Origin: Segatella salivae DSM 15606
GTDB taxonomy: Bacteria > Bacteroidota > Bacteroidia > Bacteroidales > Bacteroidaceae
Length of the DNA stretch: 6,245 bases
Assembly (NCBI RefSeq): GCF_000185845.1
Contig: NZ_GL629647.1
Location: 2,354,547 to 2,360,791 of the forward strand
Direction: 5' to 3'
In this document: positions 1 to 6,130 of the stretch, in pieces
Position numbering within the stretch: the first letter of the stretch is position 1
Layout of the letters: every line of letters begins with the position of its first letter
The notes under the pieces: generated by a model
Database searches by the model: none
The model's input: only the letters and a program-made list of their open reading frames with translations
What the model was told of the DNA's origin: nothing
Made by a program: the position numbers and the translations under genes

Positions 1-984
1 AGAATTCTGCTGATTGAGGATTGTCCAGCTTAAAGTTGCTTCAACACCAGTATTGGTTAAGCTACCAATATTTGATGAAACTTGATTTCGGAAGTTTGAA
101 CCTGCGGGAACATATACCGTATTTAATAGGTCGGTTGTCTTGCGGAAGTACCAGTCAATGCTACCCGTTAGGCGCTGATCTAATATACCCCAGTCAAGTC
201 CTACATTGTAAGTGGTCGTAGTTTCCCAAGTTAAGTTCTTGTTAACTGCATCGGGACGTACCATTGTTCCATCGCCAATGATGGGATAATAATTATTGGT
301 TCCCGTGTTAATTTGATAGATATCGAAGTATGTATAGTCACCAATTCCTTCCTGCTGTCCAGTCATTCCCCAGCCTAATCTCAGCTTTAAGTCCGAGAGC
401 CACTTAATCTCTTTGAACTTGTTTTCATCCTTTATACGCCATGCAAAAGCAAAAGATGGGAAGGTAGCCCAATGCTTTTTGAAGCGTGAAGCGCCATCAG
501 CGCGGACCGTAGCTGTAAGATAATAGCGCTGCATCCAATTCCAATTAGCACGTCCAAAGAATGAAACGAGGTAGTTCTCGGTCATATATTTGTAATCTTC
601 TTTTTTGCCATCACCATCATAATCCTGTCCAGAGTCGGTGTTAATCTCACCAGGATGCATGCTGTTTGTTTTTGGATAATAAGATAGATAGCGGCTTGTT
701 TCCTTTCTCCAGAAGTGTTGCCACTCATAACCTGCCATGATATCAAAGTGATGTTGGTATTTATCTTTGAAGTCATGATAGTATTGTGCATAAGCATTGA
801 ACAACAAATTACGTTTCAAAGACTTCTTAAAGCCAGTAGAACCATAGTAGAATGCCAATGGAGAAGTTGGCTCAACGTCAGTATTTTGCTTTCCTTCTGC
901 AATGTCAGCACCAGCTGTTGCGTGCAAGCGGAGGTCTTCAAAACCATGTACTTGATAATCAATGTCGGCATTACCAATAAAGTC
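1..984 (-). pseudogene. Barrel part of the same SusC-like receptor, downstream of the premature stop; runs off the window
   Basis: Read on the minus strand in the same frame as the upstream part, with no shift, positions 984 down to 1 give 328 sense codons and no further stop. The translation is clearly a SusC beta-barrel. It begins DFIGNADIDYQVHGFEDL, and later has YLVSFFGRANW, YYLTATVRADGASRF, LKLRLGWGMTGQQEGIGDY, LTWETTTTYNVGLDW, GSIDWYFRKTTDLL and NIGSLTNTGVEATLSW. These are the conserved TonB-receptor barrel blocks in the usual order. About 200 C-terminal residues and any SusD gene would lie outside the window. Without a start of its own, this part is expected to be untranslated unless the TGA is read through, suppressed or a sequencing error. 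The intact frame argues for a very recent lesion. Confidence 0.88.
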
Positions 985-2352
985 TCAGCTCGTAGCTCGG
1001 TCGTTTTTAAGCATCAAATCAGCAACAGGGTTTTTGGGAGCAAGGGTGTTTATGTTGAAAGGATAAGTCGGATCGTTGAGTGAAGCACCGGGACCACGCC
1101 ATGCAAAATAACCTCCAAAGTTGTCTTTGTCAGCTGAAGTGGTGTCATAAACAGGCTGTGTTGGGTCCATTCTTGTGGCTGCACTTGTAGCGTCACCATC
1201 TGCATAACGGTTCTTCGCAATCATCCCTTTGGCATTCAAATTGAGTGTCAGATGATCGTTAAGTAGGTGTGGATTCAAGTTCAAAGCTGTTGTAAAACGT
1301 TCAAACTTAGAAGTTTTCACAATACCTTCTTGGCTTGTATATCCTGCAGAAACACGCCAAGGGAGATATTCTTTGGGGCTTCCTAAACTCTGAGAACCTG
1401 ATACTGTGACGTTATGATCATGGCCCCAAGCCGTACGATAGATTTCTTTTTGCCAGTCAGTATTTGCGGTTCCCAATAAAGAAAGCGCCAAAGCTTCACG
1501 CTGATTACCTGCATAGATCTTCTTAACGAAGTCGCGGTATTCATCGCCATTCATGACATTGAGGGTCTTTCTCTTCATACTCATTGTCACATTGCCCGCA
1601 TATGATACCTTAATAGGTTGGTTGGCATGTCCTCGTTTGGTAGTAATGATGATGACACCATTAGAGCCTCGCGAACCATAGATAGCAGTTGCCGACGCAT
1701 CTTTCAGCACATTGAAGCTCTCTATGTCTTGAGGATTGACCATAGAAAGTGGGTTTGACAATCCCTGTACACCATTATTGTCCATTGGAACGCCATCAAT
1801 CACAATCAATGGGTCGTTGGAAGCGTTCAGAGAAGAACCACCACGGATGCGGATACTAGCACCACTTCCCGGCGTACCGCCACCTGTTGTGATGTTCACA
1901 CCAGCTATCTTACCTTGCATCATATCTTGTGCATTGACTACAAGACCTTTATTCTTACTGTCAGGTTGAATTTGAGTTACAGAACCAGTAAGGTCTGATT
2001 TTTTCACAGCGCCATAGCCAATAACGACTACTTCATTAAGAGTTTTGTTGTCATCTTCAAGTGTTGTTGACAGATTATCCATGGCTTTTACCTTCTTTGG
2101 GGTCATACCGACATAGGTAATCGTAATCTCTGTGCCCTGAGGTACATTCACAACATAGTTTCCATCAAGGTCGGTTACCCCCAAGGCCTTACCATTTGCC
2201 ATGATTGTAGCACCGATAATAGGCTCTCCAGAAGCGTCTTTGACTTGGCCTCTCACGGAACCTGATTGCGCAAAAGCTGTTGCAGAGAGGAATAGACCAC
2301 CTGCTATGGCCCAACTTCTAAGCGGCAATTTGAATTTCACCTGCTTCATCAT
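985..2352 (-). CDS. SusC/RagA-family TonB-dependent receptor, N-terminal part, ended by in-frame TGA
   Basis: Outer-membrane, TonB-energised importer of glycans that normally works with a SusD lipoprotein lid. The 455 residues read in order: a signal peptide at about 1-28 (basic start, hydrophobic core, cleavage expected after the A-F-A motif at 26-28); a carboxypeptidase-D regulatory-like domain at about 32-105 (VRGQVKDASGEPIIGATI, then DLDGNYVV); a linker with NEVVVIGYG at 106-114; the plug at about 115-240 (MMQGKIAGV, IRIRGGSSL, LIVIDGVP, VLKDASATAIYGSRGSNGVI); and the first barrel strands. The family usually has about 1000 residues, so this is under half. The frame stops at TGA 985-987, yet homologous sequence continues in the same frame (see 1-984). 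Two adjacent ATGs (2350-2352 and 2347-2349) could start it; the first is used and no Shine-Dalgarno is seen. It is transcribed divergently from the LacI-type gene. Family assignment is certain; a polysaccharide substrate is inferred from context. Confidence 0.93.
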   Translation of the reverse strand: MMKQVKFKLPLRSWAIAGGLFLSATAFAQSGSVRGQVKDASGEPIIGATIMANGKALGVTDLDGNYVVNVPQGTEITITYVGMTPKKVKAMDNLSTTLEDDNKTLNEVVVIGYGAVKKSDLTGSVTQIQPDSKNKGLVVNAQDMMQGKIAGVNITTGGGTPGSGASIRIRGGSSLNASNDPLIVIDGVPMDNNGVQGLSNPLSMVNPQDIESFNVLKDASATAIYGSRGSNGVIIITTKRGHANQPIKVSYAGNVTMSMKRKTLNVMNGDEYRDFVKKIYAGNQREALALSLLGTANTDWQKEIYRTAWGHDHNVTVSGSQSLGSPKEYLPWRVSAGYTSQEGIVKTSKFERFTTALNLNPHLLNDHLTLNLNAKGMIAKNRYADGDATSAATRMDPTQPVYDTTSADKDNFGGYFAWRGPGASLNDPTYPFNINTLAPKNPVADLMLKNDRATS

Positions 2353-2447
2353 TTACTTTGAATTTAAGTTAACGTTAGTATATTATATATTGATTTTATC
2401 GTTTAGGCAACTCGTTCTAACTACTTATTTGTTTAGTTGTCGTTTCC

Positions 2448-2459
2448 ATGCCATGGCAT
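2448..2459. promoter_or_regulatory. 12-bp perfect palindrome in the receptor leader
   Basis: ATGCCATGGCAT is its own reverse complement. It lies about 95 bases upstream of the receptor start and about 20 bases downstream of the candidate -7 box, so on the predicted transcript it falls inside the 5' leader. It could bind a dimeric regulator as DNA. As RNA it would make only a small self-complementary element. It does not have the CG-centred form of a LacI-type operator. Confidence 0.3.
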
Positions 2460-2480
2460 TTCGCACCAAGGTTTATGTTG

Positions 2481-2488
2481 CAAAAGTA
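2481..2488 (-). promoter_or_regulatory. Candidate Bacteroidetes -7 box for the SusC-like gene
   Basis: On the minus strand this reads TACTTTTG, an exact fit to the Bacteroidetes -7 consensus TAnnTTTG. No good -33 TTTG lies 18-21 bases upstream; the bases there read close to GCCG, so the promoter may depend on an activator. A start site just downstream (around 2474) would give a leader of roughly 120 bases before the receptor ATG. Inferred from the motif only. Confidence 0.45.
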
Positions 2489-2542
2489 AATTTGTTTATT
2501 TAATTTTCGGCTTTTTTAACGTGAAAACTTTATTTAAATCAA

Positions 2543-2558
2543 TGCAAACGATTACGCA
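2543..2558. promoter_or_regulatory. Candidate LacI-family operator between the divergent promoters
   Basis: The core AAACGATT at 2546-2553 fits the CG-centred AANCGNTT core typical of LacI/GalR operators. It is flanked by TGC on the left and ACGCA on the right, with G2544 and C2555 also symmetric about the centre. The centre lies about 60 bases upstream of both the receptor -7 box (2481-2488) and the regulator -7 box (2601-2608), so one site could serve both genes. A position upstream of the promoters suits activation better than simple blocking. Six fixed positions are expected by chance about once or twice in a window of this size, so location is the main support. Confidence 0.4.
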
Positions 2559-2577
2559 ATCTTTTGTCATTTTAGTG

Positions 2578-2608
2578 TTTAAGATTAAAGAAACTTTTTG
2601 TAGATTTG
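2578..2608 (+). promoter_or_regulatory. Candidate promoter of the LacI-family gene
   Basis: A -7 box TAGATTTG (2601-2608) matches TAnnTTTG exactly, and a TTTA (2578-2581), one mismatch from the -33 TTTG, stands 19 bases upstream, which is the usual Bacteroidetes spacing. A second exact -7 match, TAACTTTG, follows at 2611-2618 but has no upstream partner at the right distance. The start site would be around 2615, giving a leader of about 25 bases. Confidence 0.5.
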
Positions 2609-2639
2609 CATAACTTTGTTGCGTAACTGATGAGCAACC

Positions 2640-3665
2640 ATGAAAGAATCTTCGCCCATAACAATGAAAGATATAGCCCGAGAGCTTGGTGTTTCCGTGG
2701 CTACAGTATCGCGTGCACTTAAAGATAGTCCACGCATTAGTAAGGAAACGCGAGCTGCTGTCAAGGCTTTTGCAGAAGAACATCATTTCTTTCCAAATGT
2801 CATTGCAGAGAGTTTGCGCAACAATCGCACTAAGCCTATGAAGATTATTGGCGTGATTGTTCCACAATTTACACATTTCTATTTCTCCTCAATCCTTAGT
2901 GGTATCGAAGAAGAAGCCTCTGCTCGGGGCTATAGAATCATGGTAGCGCAGAGCAATGAAAAGTATAGTCGTGAGGTCGAAATATGCAAATCGTTTTATG
3001 AAAACAAGGTATGTGGCGTCATTGTATCGCAAGCTAAGGACACCAATCAATATGAACACTTCCAACGTTTGATTGATCATGGCGTGCCATTAGTATTCTA
3101 TGACCGCATCTGTACAGGTGTAAACAGCAGCCGAGTTGTGGTTGATGATTACATGGGAGCCTATACAGCGGTGAATTATCTCATTGGAACGGGGTGCCGA
3201 AGAATAGCCTTTTATGGTGCATCAATGAAGTTGGAGATTACCAAAAACCGCTTTAATGGTTATCATGATGCATTGGTAAATAACAATATTCAGCCTGAAG
3301 AAAGGTTTATAAAGTATTGTGATAACCGCGCCGATGCAGAGATAATTACTCCTGCTTTGTTGTCAGAGCCCGACCGACCTGATGCTTTTTTCGCCGTCAA
3401 CGACGACACTGCAATCGGCATTCTCTATACCGCCAAGCGCATGGGACTGCGTGTTCCCGATGATGTTAGTATCTGTGGGTTCACTAATGGGCATCGTGCA
3501 ATTGCGTGTGACCCTATGCTTACGACGGTTGAACAGCGCGGAATGGTTGTCGGAGAAGAAGCCGCAAACATCCTTGTTGGCCTCGTTGAGGGCTCGATTC
3601 CTAAGGATAAGATTGAGAAACGCGTAGTAAGAACGCGACTCATTGTGCGAGGAACCACCCGATAG
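2640..3665 (+). CDS. LacI-family transcriptional regulator of the sugar-utilisation locus
   Basis: A 341-residue cytoplasmic DNA-binding regulator of normal family length. The N-terminal helix-turn-helix spans about residues 8-27 (TMKDIARELGVSVATVSRAL), with the hinge helix at about 52-60 (PNVIAESLR). From about 68 onward comes the periplasmic-binding-protein-like sensor domain, opening IIGVIVPQFTHFYFSSIL. It also contains GCRRIAFYG, the ligand-pocket element NRFNGYHDAL (203-212), FAVNDDTAIG (251-260) and PDDVSICGFTNG (273-284). The family senses a sugar or sugar phosphate through this domain. ATG 2640 places the HTH at the usual distance from the N terminus. An ATG at 2630 is in another frame, and there is no clear Shine-Dalgarno. 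It is transcribed away from the SusC-like gene and stands 382 bases before the permease in the same direction. Control of both neighbours is likely but inferred; the effector is unknown. Confidence 0.95.
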   Translation: MKESSPITMKDIARELGVSVATVSRALKDSPRISKETRAAVKAFAEEHHFFPNVIAESLRNNRTKPMKIIGVIVPQFTHFYFSSILSGIEEEASARGYRIMVAQSNEKYSREVEICKSFYENKVCGVIVSQAKDTNQYEHFQRLIDHGVPLVFYDRICTGVNSSRVVVDDYMGAYTAVNYLIGTGCRRIAFYGASMKLEITKNRFNGYHDALVNNNIQPEERFIKYCDNRADAEIITPALLSEPDRPDAFFAVNDDTAIGILYTAKRMGLRVPDDVSICGFTNGHRAIACDPMLTTVEQRGMVVGEEAANILVGLVEGSIPKDKIEKRVVRTRLIVRGTTR

Positions 3666-3678
3666 GCATGGCTTTCTG

Positions 3679-3769
3679 ACGCTCAAAAGCAAGGTCTTGT
3701 GTTGCCAATCTTCTGGCATTGAGTGACGGAAACGCTGCAATCCAATGGGTAGACAACCCATTTGAGCGT
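3679..3769. repeat. Nested inverted repeats after the LacI-type gene, possible terminator or structured RNA
   Basis: The outer arms ACGCTCAAA (3679-3687) and TTTGAGCGT (3761-3769) are perfect 9-bp reverse complements. Inside them lie two hairpins: TGCCA/TGGCA (3703-3707 and 3714-3718, loop of 6) and AATGGGT/ACCCATT (3744-3750 and 3756-3762, loop AGACA). With the outer stem shortened to 7 pairs, all three fit together as a three-way junction. No U-tract follows, so it is not a classical terminator for the regulator gene, though it could slow or end transcription. Confidence 0.4.
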
Positions 3770-3888
3770 GCTAAACAGCAGCTATAAAGTGGCCAAACAA
3801 GCGGTTAAATGAATAAAAAGAACTGATTTTTAAAGGTGACATAAAAGGATAAAGAAAGACGATATTCATAAAATATGAGTTGAAAAAA

Positions 3889-3919
3889 TATGTTTTATGC
3901 GAAAAAAGTCGTAAATTTA
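3889..3919 (+). promoter_or_regulatory. Possible distal permease promoter
   Basis: TATG (3889-3892) and TAAATTTA (3912-3919) each differ by one base from the Bacteroidetes -33 TTTG and -7 TAnnTTTG boxes, with 19 bases between them. A start here would give a leader of about 120 bases before the permease ATG at 4048. Weak motif evidence in an A/T-rich stretch. Confidence 0.25.
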
Positions 3920-3955
3920 GCGCCAAAAATACGGCTTGCGGCATAACAAATAAAC

Positions 3956-3986
3956 TTCGTATGTTGTGTGCGCCTTTCTATTCTTG
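3956..3986 (+). promoter_or_regulatory. Possible proximal permease promoter
   Basis: TTCG (3956-3959) and TATTCTTG (3979-3986) each differ by one base from the -33 and -7 boxes, again with 19 bases between them. It would start transcription about 55 bases before the permease ATG at 4048. It competes with the distal candidate at 3889-3919 and neither is better than weak. Confidence 0.25.
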
Positions 3987-4047
3987 ACAACAAAAATAGC
4001 CTAACCATAAGCAATAAAGACTGATAGAACAAAACAACTAAATAACA

Positions 4048-5385
4048 ATGAACACAGGATTATCACAAAAACCCGACATGAAGTTTTGGGGGTTATGGAA
4101 CCTTAGCTTTGGTTTCTTTGGTGTACAGATAGCCTACGCCTTGCAAAGTGCAAACATTTCGCGAATCTTTGCCACGCTCGGTGCAGATCCGCATAATTTA
4201 AGTTACTTCTGGATTCTTCCTCCGTTAATGGGCATTCTGGTGCAACCCATCGTCGGAACACTTAGTGATCGCACGTGGTGTCGCTTCGGTCGTCGTATAC
4301 CTTATTTATTTATAGGGGCTGCCATAGCTGTTTTCGTGATGTGCATGCTGCCTAATTCTGGGTCGTTTGGCTTCACCATAGGTGCTGCAATGATATTCGG
4401 CCTGATAGCATTAATGTTTCTTGACACAAGCATTAATATGGCAATGCAGCCTTTTAAGATGCTTGTTGGCGACATGGTGAACGAGAAACAAAAGGCTCTT
4501 GCCTATAGCATTCAGAGCTTTCTCTGTAATGCTGGTAGTATCATGGGCTTCATTTTCCCTTTCATTCTGACAAAAATCGGTATTCGAAATGACGCCCCCA
4601 AGGGGGTTGTTCCCGACTCCGTAATTTGGGCTTTCTATGCCGGCGCAGCCATACTCATCCTTTGTGTGCTCTATACAACACTCAAAGTGAAAGAATGGTC
4701 GCCCGAAGACTATGCACGCTATAACGGAGAACTTGTGCCGAAGACAAGCGAAACAAAAGAGAAAAGCGATTGGCTTACACTATTAAAGAAGGCTCCTTCT
4801 ACCTTCTGGAGAGTTGGATTGGTTCAATTTTTCTGTTGGGCGGCGTTCATGTACATGTGGGTTTATGCCACAGGTGCTATTGCTGACACGTGTTGGGGAG
4901 TCGATATGAAGGCTGCTCACGCTACAATGTCCACGTCATATCAGGACGCTGGCAACTGGTTGGGCATTCTTTTTGCCGTTCAAGCCGTAGGAAGTGTGAT
5001 ATGGGCCATGGTTCTTCCTCAATTCAAAAACCGCAAAGTAGCTTACATTGTCAGCCTTCTCTTGGGCGCAGTAGGCTTTGCTCTTGTGCCGTTTATACAT
5101 CATCCTTATGTGCAATTTGTGTCATTCTTGCTCATTGGTTGTGCTTGGGCAGCGATGTTGGCCATGCCGTTTACGTTTGTAACGAATGCACTTCAGGGCT
5201 ATGGGCACATGGGTGCCTACCTCGGTCTATTCAATGGAACGATTTGTGTGCCTCAAATCATCGCCTCACTCTTTGGAGGTCTGCTCTTGTCTCTTGTCGG
5301 ATCAAATCAAACCGACATGATGTTTGTGGCCGCAGTTTGCCTTATTCTCGGTGCATTGAGTGTGCTAAAGATTAAAGAAAAGTGA
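4048..5385 (+). CDS. SLC45/GPH-type MFS sugar permease (di- or oligosaccharide:cation symporter)
   Basis: An inner-membrane permease of 445 residues, normal for the group. About twelve hydrophobic segments can be placed near residues 14-36, 50-70, 86-103, 107-127, 152-175, 191-212, 254-279, 300-324, 331-350, 354-380, 388-416 and 423-441, with a hydrophilic central loop at about 213-250. The cytoplasmic loop between segments 2 and 3 carries the MFS motif SDRTWCRFGRRIPY (73-86). Segment 4 and the following loop have LDTSINMAMQPFKMLVGD, a conserved SLC45/sucrose-maltose transporter-like stretch. Bacteroidetes loci pair such permeases with SusCD to bring disaccharides from periplasm to cytoplasm. 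Maltose/maltodextrin is the most likely substrate and sucrose or a fructan product the alternative; sequence alone does not decide. ATG 4048 puts segment 1 at the expected place. The upstream stretch is A-rich without a Shine-Dalgarno, as is usual in this phylum. No downstream partner gene is present. Confidence 0.92.
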   Translation: MNTGLSQKPDMKFWGLWNLSFGFFGVQIAYALQSANISRIFATLGADPHNLSYFWILPPLMGILVQPIVGTLSDRTWCRFGRRIPYLFIGAAIAVFVMCMLPNSGSFGFTIGAAMIFGLIALMFLDTSINMAMQPFKMLVGDMVNEKQKALAYSIQSFLCNAGSIMGFIFPFILTKIGIRNDAPKGVVPDSVIWAFYAGAAILILCVLYTTLKVKEWSPEDYARYNGELVPKTSETKEKSDWLTLLKKAPSTFWRVGLVQFFCWAAFMYMWVYATGAIADTCWGVDMKAAHATMSTSYQDAGNWLGILFAVQAVGSVIWAMVLPQFKNRKVAYIVSLLLGAVGFALVPFIHHPYVQFVSFLLIGCAWAAMLAMPFTFVTNALQGYGHMGAYLGLFNGTICVPQIIASLFGGLLLSLVGSNQTDMMFVAAVCLILGALSVLKIKEK

Positions 5386-5398
5386 TAAAACAGCGTAT

Positions 5399-5450
5399 GG
5401 ATAAAGGCGAAAAGGTTTTTAAAAACAAGGTCTTTTCGTCTTGTTTATCC
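5399..5450 (+). terminator. Imperfect hairpin just after the permease gene
   Basis: GGATAAAGG-CGAAAAG (5399-5414) pairs with CTTTTCG-TC-ttg-TTTATCC (5432-5450). This gives two 7-pair helices joined by a G-C and a G-U pair, with a 3-base bulge. The apical loop contains the self-complementary 12-mer GTTTTTAAAAAC (5415-5426). It starts 14 bases after the permease stop. No U-tract follows, so it may stabilise the 3' end of the mRNA or act as a weak terminator. Confidence 0.4.
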
Positions 5451-5531
5451 GAAGTTTGCGTGGTTGGTTGGTAGTAAGAACGATGTATGTTACTATTGTT
5501 CAACGAATGCTATCATTCAGTTTGTTGTTCT

Positions 5532-5580
5532 CGCGTATTTGAAACAGAAGATGTTTTCGTTTCAAATACGCGTTGTTTTT
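5532..5580 (+). terminator. Strong intrinsic terminator
   Basis: The arms at 5532-5545 (CGCGTATTTGAAAC) and 5559-5572 are perfect 14-bp reverse complements with a 13-base loop, followed at once by TTGTTTTT (5573-5580). This is the textbook rho-independent form in the plus direction. It lies about 150 bases after the permease stop and is the likely end of that transcript. Confidence 0.85.
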
Positions 5581-5789
5581 CATTTGTTGGAAAGCCGATG
5601 TAAATCAATAGGTTATATGATTAAAACGGCATTGTTCGTTTGTTGATAGCCTTTGCTGATGTAATTTGCGTTAAATTGTCGTGCGAATTGCGTCATATCA
5701 TCGCGTAAAATAAGGCTAATTACTTGCCCATTTGCCTCAATTCATTTTGTCAATCAGTATGGGGTAAATGATCGTTTGGATAAAGCCGA

Positions 5790-5845
5790 GTCACCATAGC
5801 ATAGCATTTGTTTGCAAATGTAACTTGCGGTGACACATGTCGCCG
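5790..5845. repeat. Overlapping inverted repeats with two mutually exclusive foldings
   Basis: GTCACC (5790-5795) pairs with GGTGAC (5829-5834), enclosing a perfect CATTTG/CAAATG hairpin (5805-5810 and 5815-5820). The same GGTGAC can instead pair with the following GTCGCC (5839-5844) in a tighter hairpin, CGGTGAC-ACAT-GTCGCCG (5828-5845, one G-T pair). No adjacent gene is seen whose expression this could control within the window. Confidence 0.35.
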
Positions 5846-5866
5846 TAGATTTTGTACCAGTATTCC

Positions 5867-5904
5867 AATGGATAAATTTTGCAATATGAATGCCCTCATG
5901 GTGC
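5867..5904 (-). repeat. 38-base repeat unit, copy 1 (degenerate)
   Basis: It begins AATGGATA and ends with the 16-mer AATGCCCTCATGGTGC (5889-5904). The same ends, separated by exactly the same 14 bases of diverged sequence, recur at 6131-6168. In this copy the left arm needed to form the terminal hairpin (CACCATGA in the other copy) has been lost. Confidence 0.6.
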
Positions 5905-5939
5905 GATTAATGTCTATACACACATGAATAAATGGTGGA

Positions 5940-6067
5940 TTGTACCGAAAAGGTACAACACTTACAGCGTTGTTCCACGCGAACCATACGTTAACCCAGG
6001 GTAGCCGGCACTATCGTTTGGCAACCCTGGGCTATCGAAAACGCAACACCGATGGCGTTGACACGTT
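5940..6067 (+). repeat. REP-like palindromic element, plus-oriented copy (three hairpins)
   Basis: Three palindromes stand in a row. The first is ACAAC-a-C...G-c-GTTGT (5955-5973, loop TTACA), extended by GG/CC at 5952-5953 and 5975-5976. The second and largest pairs CCCAGGGT (5995-6002) with ACCCTGGG (6024-6031), then after an A-A mismatch GCC (6004-6006) with GGC (6020-6022), around a 13-base loop. The third is CAAC-a-CC-gat-GG-c-GTTG (6044-6060). TTGTACC/GGTACAA (5940-5946 and 5952-5958) offers an alternative partner for the first. The second and third recur in opposite orientation at 6168-6232. No transposase gene is in view. Resemblance to REP elements mobilised by IS200-like RAYT transposases, including a GTAG (6001-6004) kept in both copies, is inference. 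Confidence 0.6.
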
Positions 6068-6130
6068 TATTTCATAATATAATTAATGCCAATATACGAA
6101 TAAATAAATAGCATAATGTGCCAATATTTT

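Larger units (their letters stand above)
3666..4047. other. 382-base gene-free region between regulator and permease
   Basis: No convincing coding frame is present. The left half (3679-3769) holds nested inverted repeats that can fold into a branched structure, listed separately. The right half is A/T-rich and carries weak promoter-like motifs for the permease. A CG-centred AAGCGGTT at 3799-3806 matches the AANCGNTT core but has no symmetric flanks. The distance makes a separate permease promoter more likely than a simple operon with the regulator gene. Confidence 0.6.

Noticed and set aside
985..987. TGA as selenocysteine or as a reassigned sense codon
   Set aside because: SusC-like receptors are not selenoproteins, no SECIS-like hairpin was evident just after the codon, and the permease gene itself ends in TGA at a normal C terminus, which argues against reassignment.
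715..1083. 122-codon plus-strand open frame opposite the receptor gene
   Set aside because: It lies antisense to the clearly coding SusC barrel frame and its translation resembles no family; it also spans the TGA site only by coincidence.
3363..3761. 132-codon minus-strand open frame opposite the end of the LacI-type gene
   Set aside because: Most of it is antisense to the conserved sensor domain of the regulator. Its first 30 or so codons cross the nested inverted repeats, with no recognisable domain or start signal.
3799..3806. AAGCGGTT as a second LacI-type operator before the permease
   Set aside because: Only the AANCGNTT core fits and the flanks are not symmetric. One or two such cores are expected by chance in this window, so it is mentioned only as a weak candidate.
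4890..5375. 161-codon plus-strand open frame inside the permease gene
   Set aside because: It is a different reading frame of a well-conserved membrane protein, rich in Ser, Cys and Arg as expected for a shifted frame.
5464..5646. 60-codon open frame after the permease
   Set aside because: It runs straight through the 14-bp intrinsic terminator, has no recognisable domain, and no ribosome-binding or promoter signal beyond chance.
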